From positions 1 to 14,834 of the forward strand of contig JAOAJJ010000012.1 of assembly GCA_026414245.1 (NCBI GenBank): DNA of 14,834 bases. Reading direction: 5' to 3'. Origin of the DNA: Candidatus Bathyarchaeota archaeon (GTDB lineage Archaea > Thermoproteota > Bathyarchaeia > Bathyarchaeales > DTEX01). Position numbers and translations under genes: made by a program. Below the pieces are notes generated by a model. It did not search any database, was not told where the DNA came from, and was given only the letters and a program-made list of their open reading frames with translations. Positions 1 to 6,165 of this stretch are shown in pieces. Numbering within the stretch: the first letter of the stretch is position 1; every line of letters begins with the position of its first letter.

Positions 1-48
1 TTCACCAGCAGACTCCCCAAGAGAAGAGCAGAGAGCACTCCTAAAGAC
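1..48 (-). repeat. Left arm of inverted repeat shared with positions 1926-1973
   Basis: This is the counterpart of the block at 1926-1973, lying inside the truncated minus-strand paralog; 47 of 48 positions match. Its outer end is set by the window edge, so its full length is unknown. Confidence 0.85.
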
Positions 49-135
49 GCTTTGAAAAGCCTCTATGGTAGTGCTCTTCTCCATAATATTCGCCACATCC
101 AACTTATCTTCTTCTTGAAATTGATGTCTCCTCAT
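1..135 (-). CDS. Partial paralog of the 1830-2243 helical protein (possibly NitrOD5-like), cut by left window edge
   Basis: An open frame starts at the ATG whose complement is at 133-135 and runs without a stop to the left edge, giving 45 residues. It begins MRRHQFQEEDKL, and its residues 29-45 (SVFRSALCSSLGESAGE) match residues 32-48 of the protein encoded at 1830-2243 except for two substitutions. At the DNA level the last 48 visible bases match that gene at 47 positions, whereas the first 28 residues differ strongly. This is therefore a diverged paralog with a conserved or converted core. A purine-rich AGAGG at 145-149 (minus strand) is a weak ribosome binding site. The gene is transcribed divergently from the secreted-protein gene at 253 and shares its regulatory region. 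Function is unknown. Being a real gene is well supported by the paralogy; the family name is tentative. Confidence 0.75.
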   Translation of the reverse strand, partial: MRRHQFQEEDKLDVANIMEKSTTIEAFQSVFRSALCSSLGESAGE

Positions 136-140
136 ATAAA

Positions 141-158
141 TTTGCCTCTAAATGCAAA
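141..158. promoter_or_regulatory. Operator-like palindrome, copy 1 (TTTGC-N8-GCAAA)
   Basis: TTTGC at 141-145 and GCAAA at 154-158 form an inverted repeat around an eight-base AT-rich spacer (CTCTAAAT). An almost identical site lies at 182-199. This copy sits in the expected transcription-start and leader region of the minus-strand gene at 1-135, where a bound protein could block transcription. The binding protein is unknown; the tandem winged-helix regulator at 738-1808 is the obvious local candidate (inference). Confidence 0.5.
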
Positions 159-181
159 ATATGATGTTCTTCCTTAAAAAT

Positions 182-199
182 TTTGCCTATAAAAGCAAA
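182..199. promoter_or_regulatory. Operator-like palindrome, copy 2 (TTTGC-N8-GCAAA)
   Basis: TTTGC at 182-186 and GCAAA at 195-199 flank CTATAAAA. Compared with copy 1 at 141-158, the 18 bases differ at only two spacer positions, and the copies begin 41 bases apart, close to four helical turns, so both would face the same side of the DNA. The site lies directly upstream of the AT-rich TATA candidate at 202-209 for the plus-strand operon. Its spacer reads TTTTATAG on the minus strand, a TATA candidate for the divergent gene. Confidence 0.5.
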
Positions 200-201
200 A
201 A

Positions 202-209
202 TTTAAATT
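202..209 (+). promoter_or_regulatory. Candidate TATA box for the 253-2243 operon
   Basis: TTTAAATT preceded by an A-run would place the transcript start near 230. This leaves a short leader that contains the purine-rich ribosome binding sequences GGAGGTG (233-239) and GAGGTGA (243-249) ahead of the ATG at 253. The box abuts the palindrome at 182-199. AT-rich sequence is common in this stretch, so the exact box is uncertain. Confidence 0.4.
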
Positions 210-252
210 CAAAAAACTCATAAAAAATAATTTGGAGGTGGAGAGGTGAAAT

Positions 253-696
253 ATGTTGAGGAAAAGTATATTTAGGAGTGCGGCAGCCGCCGTTCTTCTC
301 ACAGCGATTCTTCTGAGCTATGCCTCTATAGCGTTAGCGAGAGAACAATCGATTAAGGTAAATGTGCATGCGCAAGCCAAAAACGGCAACATAACAGTTA
401 GCGGCAAAGTATTCCTGAGAGGTTTAGAGGGCGATGGAAAAATTTCTGTAGATATCGAGATCAATGTTGCAAGACCAGATGGCATGATCATAACAGCTTC
501 TTTTTCTTTAATAGTTTGTGGGCAAAGCCGTAGTAGTGGTGTTACAATAATAGAATATGAACACACATTTGAAAACTGTGTAAACGAAAAGGGGATCTAT
601 AAGATTGAGGTTGCAGCCGAATATAACGGTCTAATGGATAAAGCGTTCTTTAAGTTCGATCCCCCGACTGGTGGAACCCCGGGAGTACCCTGCTAA
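253..696 (+). CDS. Small secreted protein of unknown function
   Basis: The 147-residue product starts with a classical signal peptide: Lys4 and Arg8 in the n-region, an Ala/Leu/Ile-rich core at about 9-26, and a likely cleavage site after ALA at residue 29. The mature part, about 118 residues, alternates polar and hydrophobic residues in a pattern suggesting an Ig-like or other beta-sandwich fold. Cysteines 89 and 109 could form a disulfide, and a third cysteine (147) is the last residue, after a Gly/Pro-rich tail (PPTGGTPGVPC). No transmembrane anchor is seen after the signal. The ATG is preceded by GGAGGTG and GAGGTGA purine-rich sequences. It is followed after 41 bases by the regulator at 738, so the two are probably co-transcribed. 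I do not recognise a family. Confidence 0.8.
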   Translation: MLRKSIFRSAAAAVLLTAILLSYASIALAREQSIKVNVHAQAKNGNITVSGKVFLRGLEGDGKISVDIEINVARPDGMIITASFSLIVCGQSRSSGVTIIEYEHTFENCVNEKGIYKIEVAAEYNGLMDKAFFKFDPPTGGTPGVPC

Positions 697-737
697 ATTA
701 TCAGTCGCCTCGAACAGGATGAAAACGAGGGGAAAAT

Positions 738-1808
738 ATGGCTAGTATAGATGCGCTGACGCTAACGATCCTGACAGCGCTAGGGAAAAATCCAAAAGCA
801 TTATTGGGAACCTTAAGTAGAGAGGTTGGTCTATCCCCAGTATCGTTAAAGAAGAGAATTGAAAGGATGCTGTCTGACAAACTGCTTTACGGGGTCTCCG
901 CAAGAATAAATCCTTTTACATTAGGTCTAAAAATAGTGTTAGTTTTCGTTGAGGCTTCACCCGATAAATTAGCGTTGTTTGAAAGGATCTGTGATCTTCA
1001 CCCCTACACTCATTATAGGGTAAGATGTTTCGGCCCTATCAACGGTTTCTTCGTCGTATTCTATTTACCTATTGATACAACTTATTTGCTCATAGATTTA
1101 TTGGAAGAGCTCTCGAAAGACAACATTATTGAAAGATGGGTCTTGGAGACACCCACATCATTCCCAATCGGCTGCGAAGCAGACTACTCGTTCTATGAGC
1201 TAGGGGTTGGATGGAAGTTTAACTGGGATGAATGGGCTAAAAGCATAGAGCATCCCGAGCCATTTGAGCCCAAGAAGGAGAAAAATGTTCTGAGCCTACT
1301 TGACAAAGTGGACATGCAGATACTGAGGGAGCTGTCCAGAAACATTTTGAGGAGAAGGAGCGAGATAGCCAAGGCTGCGGGTGTTGAATTATACCACTTG
1401 GACAAGAGGTGGAAGAGGCTTGAAGATCTAAGCGTCATCGAGGGCTATAGAATCCTCGTCGGAATGCACTTTCTACAAATAACATCTTATGTGCTTCTTA
1501 AATGCAAGTGCTCCATGAGAAATTCTATGAGAATAGCTTCGGCGATAAGTAAGCTCCCCTTCCAGAGCACCTTCTTCTTCACGTCAGATGGCTTCATCCT
1601 ATATATTATGACGACGTCGCTCGACTACTCCCTATTAACATCTATACTACGCAAGTATTGCGAAAAGATTGAGGTTTATTGGTGCGATTACCACTCAAGC
1701 CTGAGATATTATTTTTATGATGAGGCTTTCTCAGATGGTTTATGGAGGAGCGACATAGACTTCATGGTTAACTCTATTTTAAGGAAAATTAGGGAAGAAG
1801 CAAAATGA
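738..1808 (+). CDS. Tandem Lrp/AsnC-like winged-helix transcriptional regulator
   Basis: This 356-residue protein appears to be a duplicated AsnC-type unit. The first helix-turn-helix spans about residues 5-55 (DALTLTILTAL, then REVGLSPVSLKKRIERM). It is followed by a beta-rich segment to about 150 resembling the effector-binding half of Lrp proteins. A second helix-turn-helix lies at about 189-237 (DKVDMQILRELS, then AGVELYHLDKRWKRLEDL), again followed by an alpha/beta segment to about 335. The linker at 160-186 is charged. Tandem AsnC-like architectures occur in archaeal regulators, and here one chain could contact two half-sites. GAGGGG at 727-732 is a well-placed ribosome binding site for the ATG at 738. 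The gene lies between the secreted protein and the 1830 gene, suggesting an autoregulated operon. The ligand is unknown; the HTH assignment is from sequence pattern only. Confidence 0.8.
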   Translation: MASIDALTLTILTALGKNPKALLGTLSREVGLSPVSLKKRIERMLSDKLLYGVSARINPFTLGLKIVLVFVEASPDKLALFERICDLHPYTHYRVRCFGPINGFFVVFYLPIDTTYLLIDLLEELSKDNIIERWVLETPTSFPIGCEADYSFYELGVGWKFNWDEWAKSIEHPEPFEPKKEKNVLSLLDKVDMQILRELSRNILRRRSEIAKAAGVELYHLDKRWKRLEDLSVIEGYRILVGMHFLQITSYVLLKCKCSMRNSMRIASAISKLPFQSTFFFTSDGFILYIMTTSLDYSLLTSILRKYCEKIEVYWCDYHSSLRYYFYDEAFSDGLWRSDIDFMVNSILRKIREEAK

Positions 1809-1829
1809 TGGTTTTAAGGCGAGGAGAAG

Positions 1830-2243
1830 ATGCTCCTCAACACTCTCAAAAGAGATTTTTCTAGAGGTTTGGGGATGGAAATGGTTGTCGATGGCGGGAA
1901 GGAGATTATTGAGGCTCTTCGAGCCGTCTTTAGGAGGGCTCTCTGCTCTTCTCTTGGGGAGTCTGCTGGTGAAGCCATATTATTCTTTCTGCGTGTGGAG
2001 CTGGGGCGTGACCCCTTCGAAGTGCTTTGGGAGGAGCCGAAAACCCTATACCAGGCTATGGAGAAGATCCTCGGCATGGGGACAAGGGTTCTAATAAATG
2101 CTCTTGTAACGAGAGTCAACTGGGAGTATGGATTAAACATGAGCCCAGAACGCTTCATGGAGCTCATGCGCTCCGAAGACCAAACCTCACATAGAGAAAT
2201 ACGCACACTACTAAAAGAAACAGCTGAACTATACAGGAAGTAA
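1830..2243 (+). CDS. Small helical protein, possibly NitrOD5-like
   Basis: The product has 137 residues, no signal peptide and a predicted all-helical character. The core at about residues 25-100 has the features I associate with the archaeal NitrOD5 (Nitrosopumilus output domain 5) family: a helix with SLGESAGEAILFFL, then a DPFEVLWEEPKTLYQAMEKI segment and a Gly-containing turn leading to a hydrophobic helix (GTRVLINALVTRV). The family name is from memory and tentative. The tail at 104-137 is a charged helix. The start at 1830 follows a purine-rich GGCGAGGAG; an in-frame ATG at 1875 is an alternative, closer to where homology with the left-edge paralog begins. It lies 21 bases after the regulator stop, so it is probably the third gene of that operon. 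Role unknown, perhaps an output or adaptor protein. Confidence 0.75.
   Translation: MLLNTLKRDFSRGLGMEMVVDGGKEIIEALRAVFRRALCSSLGESAGEAILFFLRVELGRDPFEVLWEEPKTLYQAMEKILGMGTRVLINALVTRVNWEYGLNMSPERFMELMRSEDQTSHREIRTLLKETAELYRK
1926..1973 (+). repeat. Right arm of inverted repeat shared with positions 1-48
   Basis: This block inside the 1830 gene is the reverse complement of positions 1-48 with a single mismatch (at 1937); 36 bases, 1938-1973, are identical without interruption. The arms are about 1.9 kb apart in inverted orientation, and the left arm may extend beyond the window. Upstream of the block the two paralogs diverge sharply, which suggests gene conversion or recombination rather than simple common ancestry. 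Confidence 0.85.
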
Positions 2244-2600
2244 GGGCGAGTGATAAAGCCCGCTAATAGGTTCCTTCAGGGCAAGTAGCCTAGATGAAAT
2301 TCTTAGCGAAGCCTTCTGAAGAGCAGTCTAATAGTTTCGGTCCAGCGAGCTTACCTACCGTAAGCTGCCCTTAAGTCCCGTAAAAGCGTGCTGAGCCAGT
2401 AAATGATGAGCCTCCCCTTTTGGGTAGATTGAGCTAGGTTTCCAAGCTAGATAAAACAAATGCTCCAATCTTAGAGTGGAGCCCCATTAACTCTTTACGC
2501 CTTAAAAAGAGTTCAACATAATAAAAACATACATAAATCTCCATTCTTCGTGCATAGACATGATTACTAACGAGTGTTTCAAGTGCCAGAAGGGTAGGGC
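2244..2600. other. Gene-free stretch with one clear hairpin
   Basis: No convincing coding region is seen here. The only features noted are a perfect seven-base stem, AGCTTAC at 2348-2354 with GTAAGCT at 2360-2366 around the loop CTACC, and a GGGCA at 2279-2283 that could pair with TGCCC at 2366-2370 to close a domain of about 92 bases. A box-C-like ATGATGA at 2403-2409 follows a CTGA at 2391-2394, but the remaining boxes of a C/D guide RNA are not evident. The stretch is less AT-rich than a typical archaeal spacer and may hold an unrecognised RNA or a decayed gene. Confidence 0.4.
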
Positions 2601-2610
2601 TTTTATATTT
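2601..2610 (+). promoter_or_regulatory. TATA box of the GT-C glycosyltransferase gene
   Basis: TTTTATATTT is a strong archaeal TATA-type sequence. It predicts a transcript start near 2630, followed by GGAGAT at 2632-2637 as ribosome binding site and the start codon at 2644 (or the adjacent GTG at 2641). It lies downstream of the earlier in-frame ATG at 2560, which argues against that start. Confidence 0.65.
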
Positions 2611-2643
2611 AGAAGACAATTTTTAGTTTTCGGAGATCACGTG

Positions 2644-4911
2644 ATGAATAGTAGAGAGATGCTAGTGTGGAAAAGAGAAACCCCTCTTATTATACTGTTA
2701 TTTTTTATCGGTTTAATCACAAGGCTACTTATTTCCCCATACACCAGCCATGGATACGACATTAATGTTCATAGAGTTTGGCTATTTCGGCTCCTGAAGG
2801 AAGGGCCATTTTTCTATATACCTTCCAAGGGAATAGATCTTTTTGGAGAATATTGGGGTCATGACCCCAATTTTTGCGAGCTGCCTCCGATTTTTCCTTT
2901 AACTCTTTTTATAATGGGGAAATTGTATTCTTTGATTAGACCGCAACTAGACGATGTTTATTTGCTCGTCATGTTTATGAAAGTTCCCCAGATAGTCGCT
3001 GAATGCTTAATTTCGCTCCTGATATATTTTGTTGTGAGAGAAGAGCGTTCGCCAAATATGGGCATACTTGCAGCGCTCATCTTCCTGTTCACTCCTTTCA
3101 CCTTCTTTTTAACTGCGGTGTGGGGGGCACCTGAGAGTATAGTATCACTTTTCGTCGTAGCATCAATATACATGGTTTATAAGGGCAGTTATCTTCTAGC
3201 ATACTGCCTGCTCGGGGCTTCTTTAATGGTTAAGCCTTATACCATAGTTTTTTTACCTCCCATAATCTTGTTCACTTATCCAAATATAGGGGCACGCAAA
3301 ACTTTACTAAAATTATTATTTTTCATTCTCTCCTCATTTTTTGTAGCGTCACCATGGCTCATAGTTCAGAGAGAAGTATTCATAGACGCCATGTGGTCGG
3401 GCGCTCTTCATAATCTGGGGGTTCGTATTCCTGAGGGAGTAATTTGGGGTTTTCCGAGTTTCTGGTTGATCATAAATATTTTATGTAGCATTTCAGGTTT
3501 TCCCTATAAGGTTATAGCCCCACTACAGCTTTATGTCTTCATATTTCTGGCGCTTCTGATCTGCTTCATAATCATAAGGTTGCGATTGAATCTTAAGAAG
3601 GAAAACTTATGGTTTATATCTCATCTTTTCCTATTCTGCTTCATGATGTTCTTCCCCTCAGCCCACGAAAAATGGGAGTACTCATGTTTCCCCCTTCTTC
3701 TAGTAGCATCGTTTTTAATCCGCAAGCATTCTCTCCTTCTCCTCCTCACATATTTTACGCTAGCCTTCTCTCTTTCCGGAGCGGTCTACGGCAGCGGCCA
3801 CTACTTCTTCGAGTCCACGGATGTTCTTCCCATGCCCCGTAGATTCATATACGGCGGTTTTCTAGCCGAGGGATGGTATAATTTTCTCTGGGAATCCGTG
3901 AAAATCATGGGAGCCATTTTCCCTCAAGGTCTTTCCGCATTTCTGCTTTTGGGTATTTTCCTGCTCCATCTCTCCATTCTATTCAGCCTATCAAAGTTTG
4001 AGAAGCCCGCGGAAAAGATGGCTAAGAGTTTTCCAGGGTCGCGTCAGATGCTGTTAGATGACTTCCTAAAATCTTCCGAAGAAGATAAGAAAATGGATTC
4101 TTCAATTAATTTTGAACAAAGCATTTCTAAAGAGGTTGAAGAGGCGACGAGAACATTTAACCTTCTTCTAAATGATCTTCAGGAGATTTTTCTGGAAATT
4201 AAAGAGGTTGAAAATATGTTTAAATCTAATGAGGTTAGTGAGAACACTTATCGCCTAATAATTAGCTCCCTTGGAGGAGAAGCACTTAAGAAAATCCAGG
4301 ACATTTACGCTATAAGGGAGAAATTAGATCTTATTAAAGCTAGAGCTAAAGTTGAGTGGGCTAGAGAGAAAATAGAGTTAAGCAGATTGCTTTCGCTGGA
4401 AGGCCAGAGAATTCTTGAATGGGATACTCATTTAAGGAAAAGCGTTTATGCGCCTCTAAATATGTGGGAAAACGTGATCTCCATAATTGAGAAATCCCTC
4501 TCTTCCTTAACTATTGAGAGAGAGCTGTCGATTATCGAGCAAACCTTATTCATAATTAAGAAAAAACACCTATCTCTACCAGCAGAGATAATCGAGGGTT
4601 GCCGAAAGATATGTGAACAGCGTTTAAATGCAATATCCAAAATCTGGTCTTCGGATAGGCGCAGCGTGATTGAAAAAATTTCAAGTATCGAGGAGAAAAT
4701 CTCTCAAATAAAAGAGGAAATCAGGGAGATTGAGATAAGATTCGCTGTAGGCGAATTTAATAGAGATACATTTGAGCAAATGCTCAGCAATCTACAGGGA
4801 TCATTGAAGAGCATGGAAGAAGATTACTCAAAGATGAAAAATCACCTACAAGAAATAGATGAAAAACTGTTTAAATGCCTTGAAGATATAAAGGAGAAAG
4901 ATGCTAATTGA
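2644..4911 (+). CDS. GT-C-type membrane glycosyltransferase with C-terminal coiled-coil extension
   Basis: The 755-residue protein has about 450 residues of multi-span membrane domain and a soluble, charged helical tail. GT-C hallmarks are visible. The first extracytoplasmic loop carries an acidic motif (GYDINVHRVW, Asp39). VWGAPESIVSLF at 159-170 resembles the WGxxDS-type motif of Alg6/Alg8/PIG-M-like enzymes, Lys197-Pro198 opens a later span, and SAHEKWEY at 339-346 resembles the HE(R/K)Y motif. Such enzymes transfer sugars from polyprenyl-phosphate donors on the outer face of the membrane. Residues 465-755 form long coiled coils, with two similar hairpin units at about 512-565 and 681-745. 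An in-frame ATG at 2560 lies upstream of the TATA box at 2601-2610, so the start at 2644, with GGAG at 2632-2635, is preferred. The donor and acceptor are unknown. Confidence 0.75.
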   Translation: MNSREMLVWKRETPLIILLFFIGLITRLLISPYTSHGYDINVHRVWLFRLLKEGPFFYIPSKGIDLFGEYWGHDPNFCELPPIFPLTLFIMGKLYSLIRPQLDDVYLLVMFMKVPQIVAECLISLLIYFVVREERSPNMGILAALIFLFTPFTFFLTAVWGAPESIVSLFVVASIYMVYKGSYLLAYCLLGASLMVKPYTIVFLPPIILFTYPNIGARKTLLKLLFFILSSFFVASPWLIVQREVFIDAMWSGALHNLGVRIPEGVIWGFPSFWLIINILCSISGFPYKVIAPLQLYVFIFLALLICFIIIRLRLNLKKENLWFISHLFLFCFMMFFPSAHEKWEYSCFPLLLVASFLIRKHSLLLLLTYFTLAFSLSGAVYGSGHYFFESTDVLPMPRRFIYGGFLAEGWYNFLWESVKIMGAIFPQGLSAFLLLGIFLLHLSILFSLSKFEKPAEKMAKSFPGSRQMLLDDFLKSSEEDKKMDSSINFEQSISKEVEEATRTFNLLLNDLQEIFLEIKEVENMFKSNEVSENTYRLIISSLGGEALKKIQDIYAIREKLDLIKARAKVEWAREKIELSRLLSLEGQRILEWDTHLRKSVYAPLNMWENVISIIEKSLSSLTIERELSIIEQTLFIIKKKHLSLPAEIIEGCRKICEQRLNAISKIWSSDRRSVIEKISSIEEKISQIKEEIREIEIRFAVGEFNRDTFEQMLSNLQGSLKSMEEDYSKMKNHLQEIDEKLFKCLEDIKEKDAN

Positions 4912-4968
4912 GGATTAAATCTGTAATTAGAATTTGGTGTATTCTCCCACACAAGAGTCTCAGAAAGA

Positions 4969-4976
4969 TTTAAATA
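4969..4976 (+). promoter_or_regulatory. TATA box of the UPF0104 gene (leaderless)
   Basis: TTTAAATA, followed by a T-run, has its centre about 27 bases before the GTG at 5000. This is the spacing expected if transcription begins at or next to the start codon. No ribosome binding site precedes the GTG, which fits a leaderless transcript. Confidence 0.6.
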
Positions 4977-4999
4977 TTTTTCAATAACTTCAGTTATCC

Positions 5000-5983
5000 G
5001 TGAATTTGAAGACATTATTTATTCTCATCGGAATTTCCCTACTTCTCCTCATCCTTTTCCTCTCTGGAATAGAGGAAGTTATCAGGATAATTTTAACATC
5101 CAACATAAATTTTATTCTTCTCGCCTTCCTAACATTTCTATTCTCCATTTTCCTGAAATCATTAAGATGGCAGATCTTCCTGAAATCCGTGAAAATAAAA
5201 GTTCCATTCTCTCACGCTTTCTATAGCTTCAACTCCGCTATGTTTCTAGGAAACCTAGTTCCTTTCAAAGCCCTAGAGCCGATAAGAGGCTATTTTCTAA
5301 AAATAAAGTTCGGTTACCCTTTTTCTAAAACGATCCCCTTAGTTCTAACGGAGAGAGCCCTAGACGTTTTCGTCTACATCTTATTTTCTTTGATAACCCT
5401 TCAAGCTCTCATAGAATTTTTACCTTCACAAATAACTTTTTTCGCCTTTTTCGGCATGCTGGTCTTCTTCTCAATCTCTCTCTCAGTTCTGCTAATCCTC
5501 AACAGTAAAAAATTAACCCTAAAATTCTTTAAGATAATTTCAAAGCTACCGGTAACGAGAAGATTTAGCAAGAAAATAGAGAAGATGGCGAAAAATTTCT
5601 CCATTGGCTTCACTCAGCTTAAAAGATCCAGGCTTCTTTCTCAAATTTTCTTTTTAACCTTTATAATCTGGGTGATTGAAGGAGCAATATTTTTACTCTC
5701 GGCAAAGGCTGTTGGAATAAACTTAACATTCTCATTTTTCGCTTTACCACTGCTTTCCGTTCTACTTGGAGTTTTAACCCTAATTCCCGGCGGTCTGGGT
5801 TCAATAGAGGCGATCATGGTTCTACTTTTATCTTTCCTGGGTTTTTCTATACCTCAAGCAACCTCAGCGGTCTTAATCTACAGGTTTTTTGTTCACCTAT
5901 GTGAGAATTCCATAGGCGCGATAATAATCTTTCAAATATATAGTTTTGACGTTATCAAGAAAGTTATGAAGAACTTGAAGTAA
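5000..5983 (+). CDS. UPF0104/YbhN-type (LPG synthase TM-like) flippase-like membrane protein
   Basis: The 327-residue protein is almost entirely hydrophobic, with about seven or eight membrane spans. Motifs typical of the lysylphosphatidylglycerol-synthase transmembrane family (UPF0104, YbhN/AglD-like) are present: a conserved LVPFKALEPIRGYFLK region at 86-101, TERALDVFVY at 117-126 (the ER..D motif), and LIPGGLGSIEA at 261-271. Members in archaea often accompany glycosyltransferases and are proposed to move lipid-linked intermediates across the membrane, but the mechanism of stand-alone members is not settled. It starts with GTG directly downstream of a TATA box, so translation is probably leaderless. 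It follows the GT-C enzyme by 88 bases with its own promoter. The family is confidently recognised; the substrate is not. Confidence 0.85.
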   Translation: MNLKTLFILIGISLLLLILFLSGIEEVIRIILTSNINFILLAFLTFLFSIFLKSLRWQIFLKSVKIKVPFSHAFYSFNSAMFLGNLVPFKALEPIRGYFLKIKFGYPFSKTIPLVLTERALDVFVYILFSLITLQALIEFLPSQITFFAFFGMLVFFSISLSVLLILNSKKLTLKFFKIISKLPVTRRFSKKIEKMAKNFSIGFTQLKRSRLLSQIFFLTFIIWVIEGAIFLLSAKAVGINLTFSFFALPLLSVLLGVLTLIPGGLGSIEAIMVLLLSFLGFSIPQATSAVLIYRFFVHLCENSIGAIIIFQIYSFDVIKKVMKNLK

Positions 5984-6165
5984 ATTTAGTTCCAGCTCTA
6001 CTAACTAATTCCCAAACATCACTCCGCTAGTCTTTTCTTTCATCTCCATAAGTTAAACAATTAAATGCTTTTAGAAGGAAAGATCTCCCATAAGATGGAA
6101 ACTCGATGTTCTTCAGAACCTGGACAGTCTCCAATAGCTTTTGGCTGAGATATGCTCATGCTGGT

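Noticed and set aside
1814..2206. 130-codon open frame on the minus strand across the 1830-2243 gene
   Set aside because: It lies opposite a gene with a confirmed paralog at the left edge; the opposite-strand product has Ser/Arg-rich random composition and no start signals.
2279..2370. tRNA-like fold from the GGGCA/TGCCC pairing and terminal hairpin
   Set aside because: Only five of seven acceptor-like pairs form, no T-loop consensus (GTTCRANYC) is present, and the hairpin has a seven-base stem with a five-base loop, unlike a T-arm.
2370..2440. Box C/D guide RNA suggested by ATGATGA at 2403-2409 and CTGA at 2391-2394
   Set aside because: The order would be D' before C', but no box C lies at the right distance upstream and no proper CTGA box D follows (only TTGA), so a complete guide RNA is not supported.
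2434..2619. 61-codon open frame on the minus strand
   Set aside because: It overlaps the promoter and leader of the glycosyltransferase gene, has no family resemblance or start signals, and looks like chance.
2560..2643. Extended N-terminus for the glycosyltransferase
   Set aside because: The TATA box at 2601-2610 lies within it, and the ATG at 2644 has a well-placed GGAG.
5984..6165. Possible gene or RNA between the convergent UPF0104 and desaturase genes
   Set aside because: No open frame, stem-loop or motif beyond T-rich tracts was found; it is an ordinary 182-base convergent spacer.
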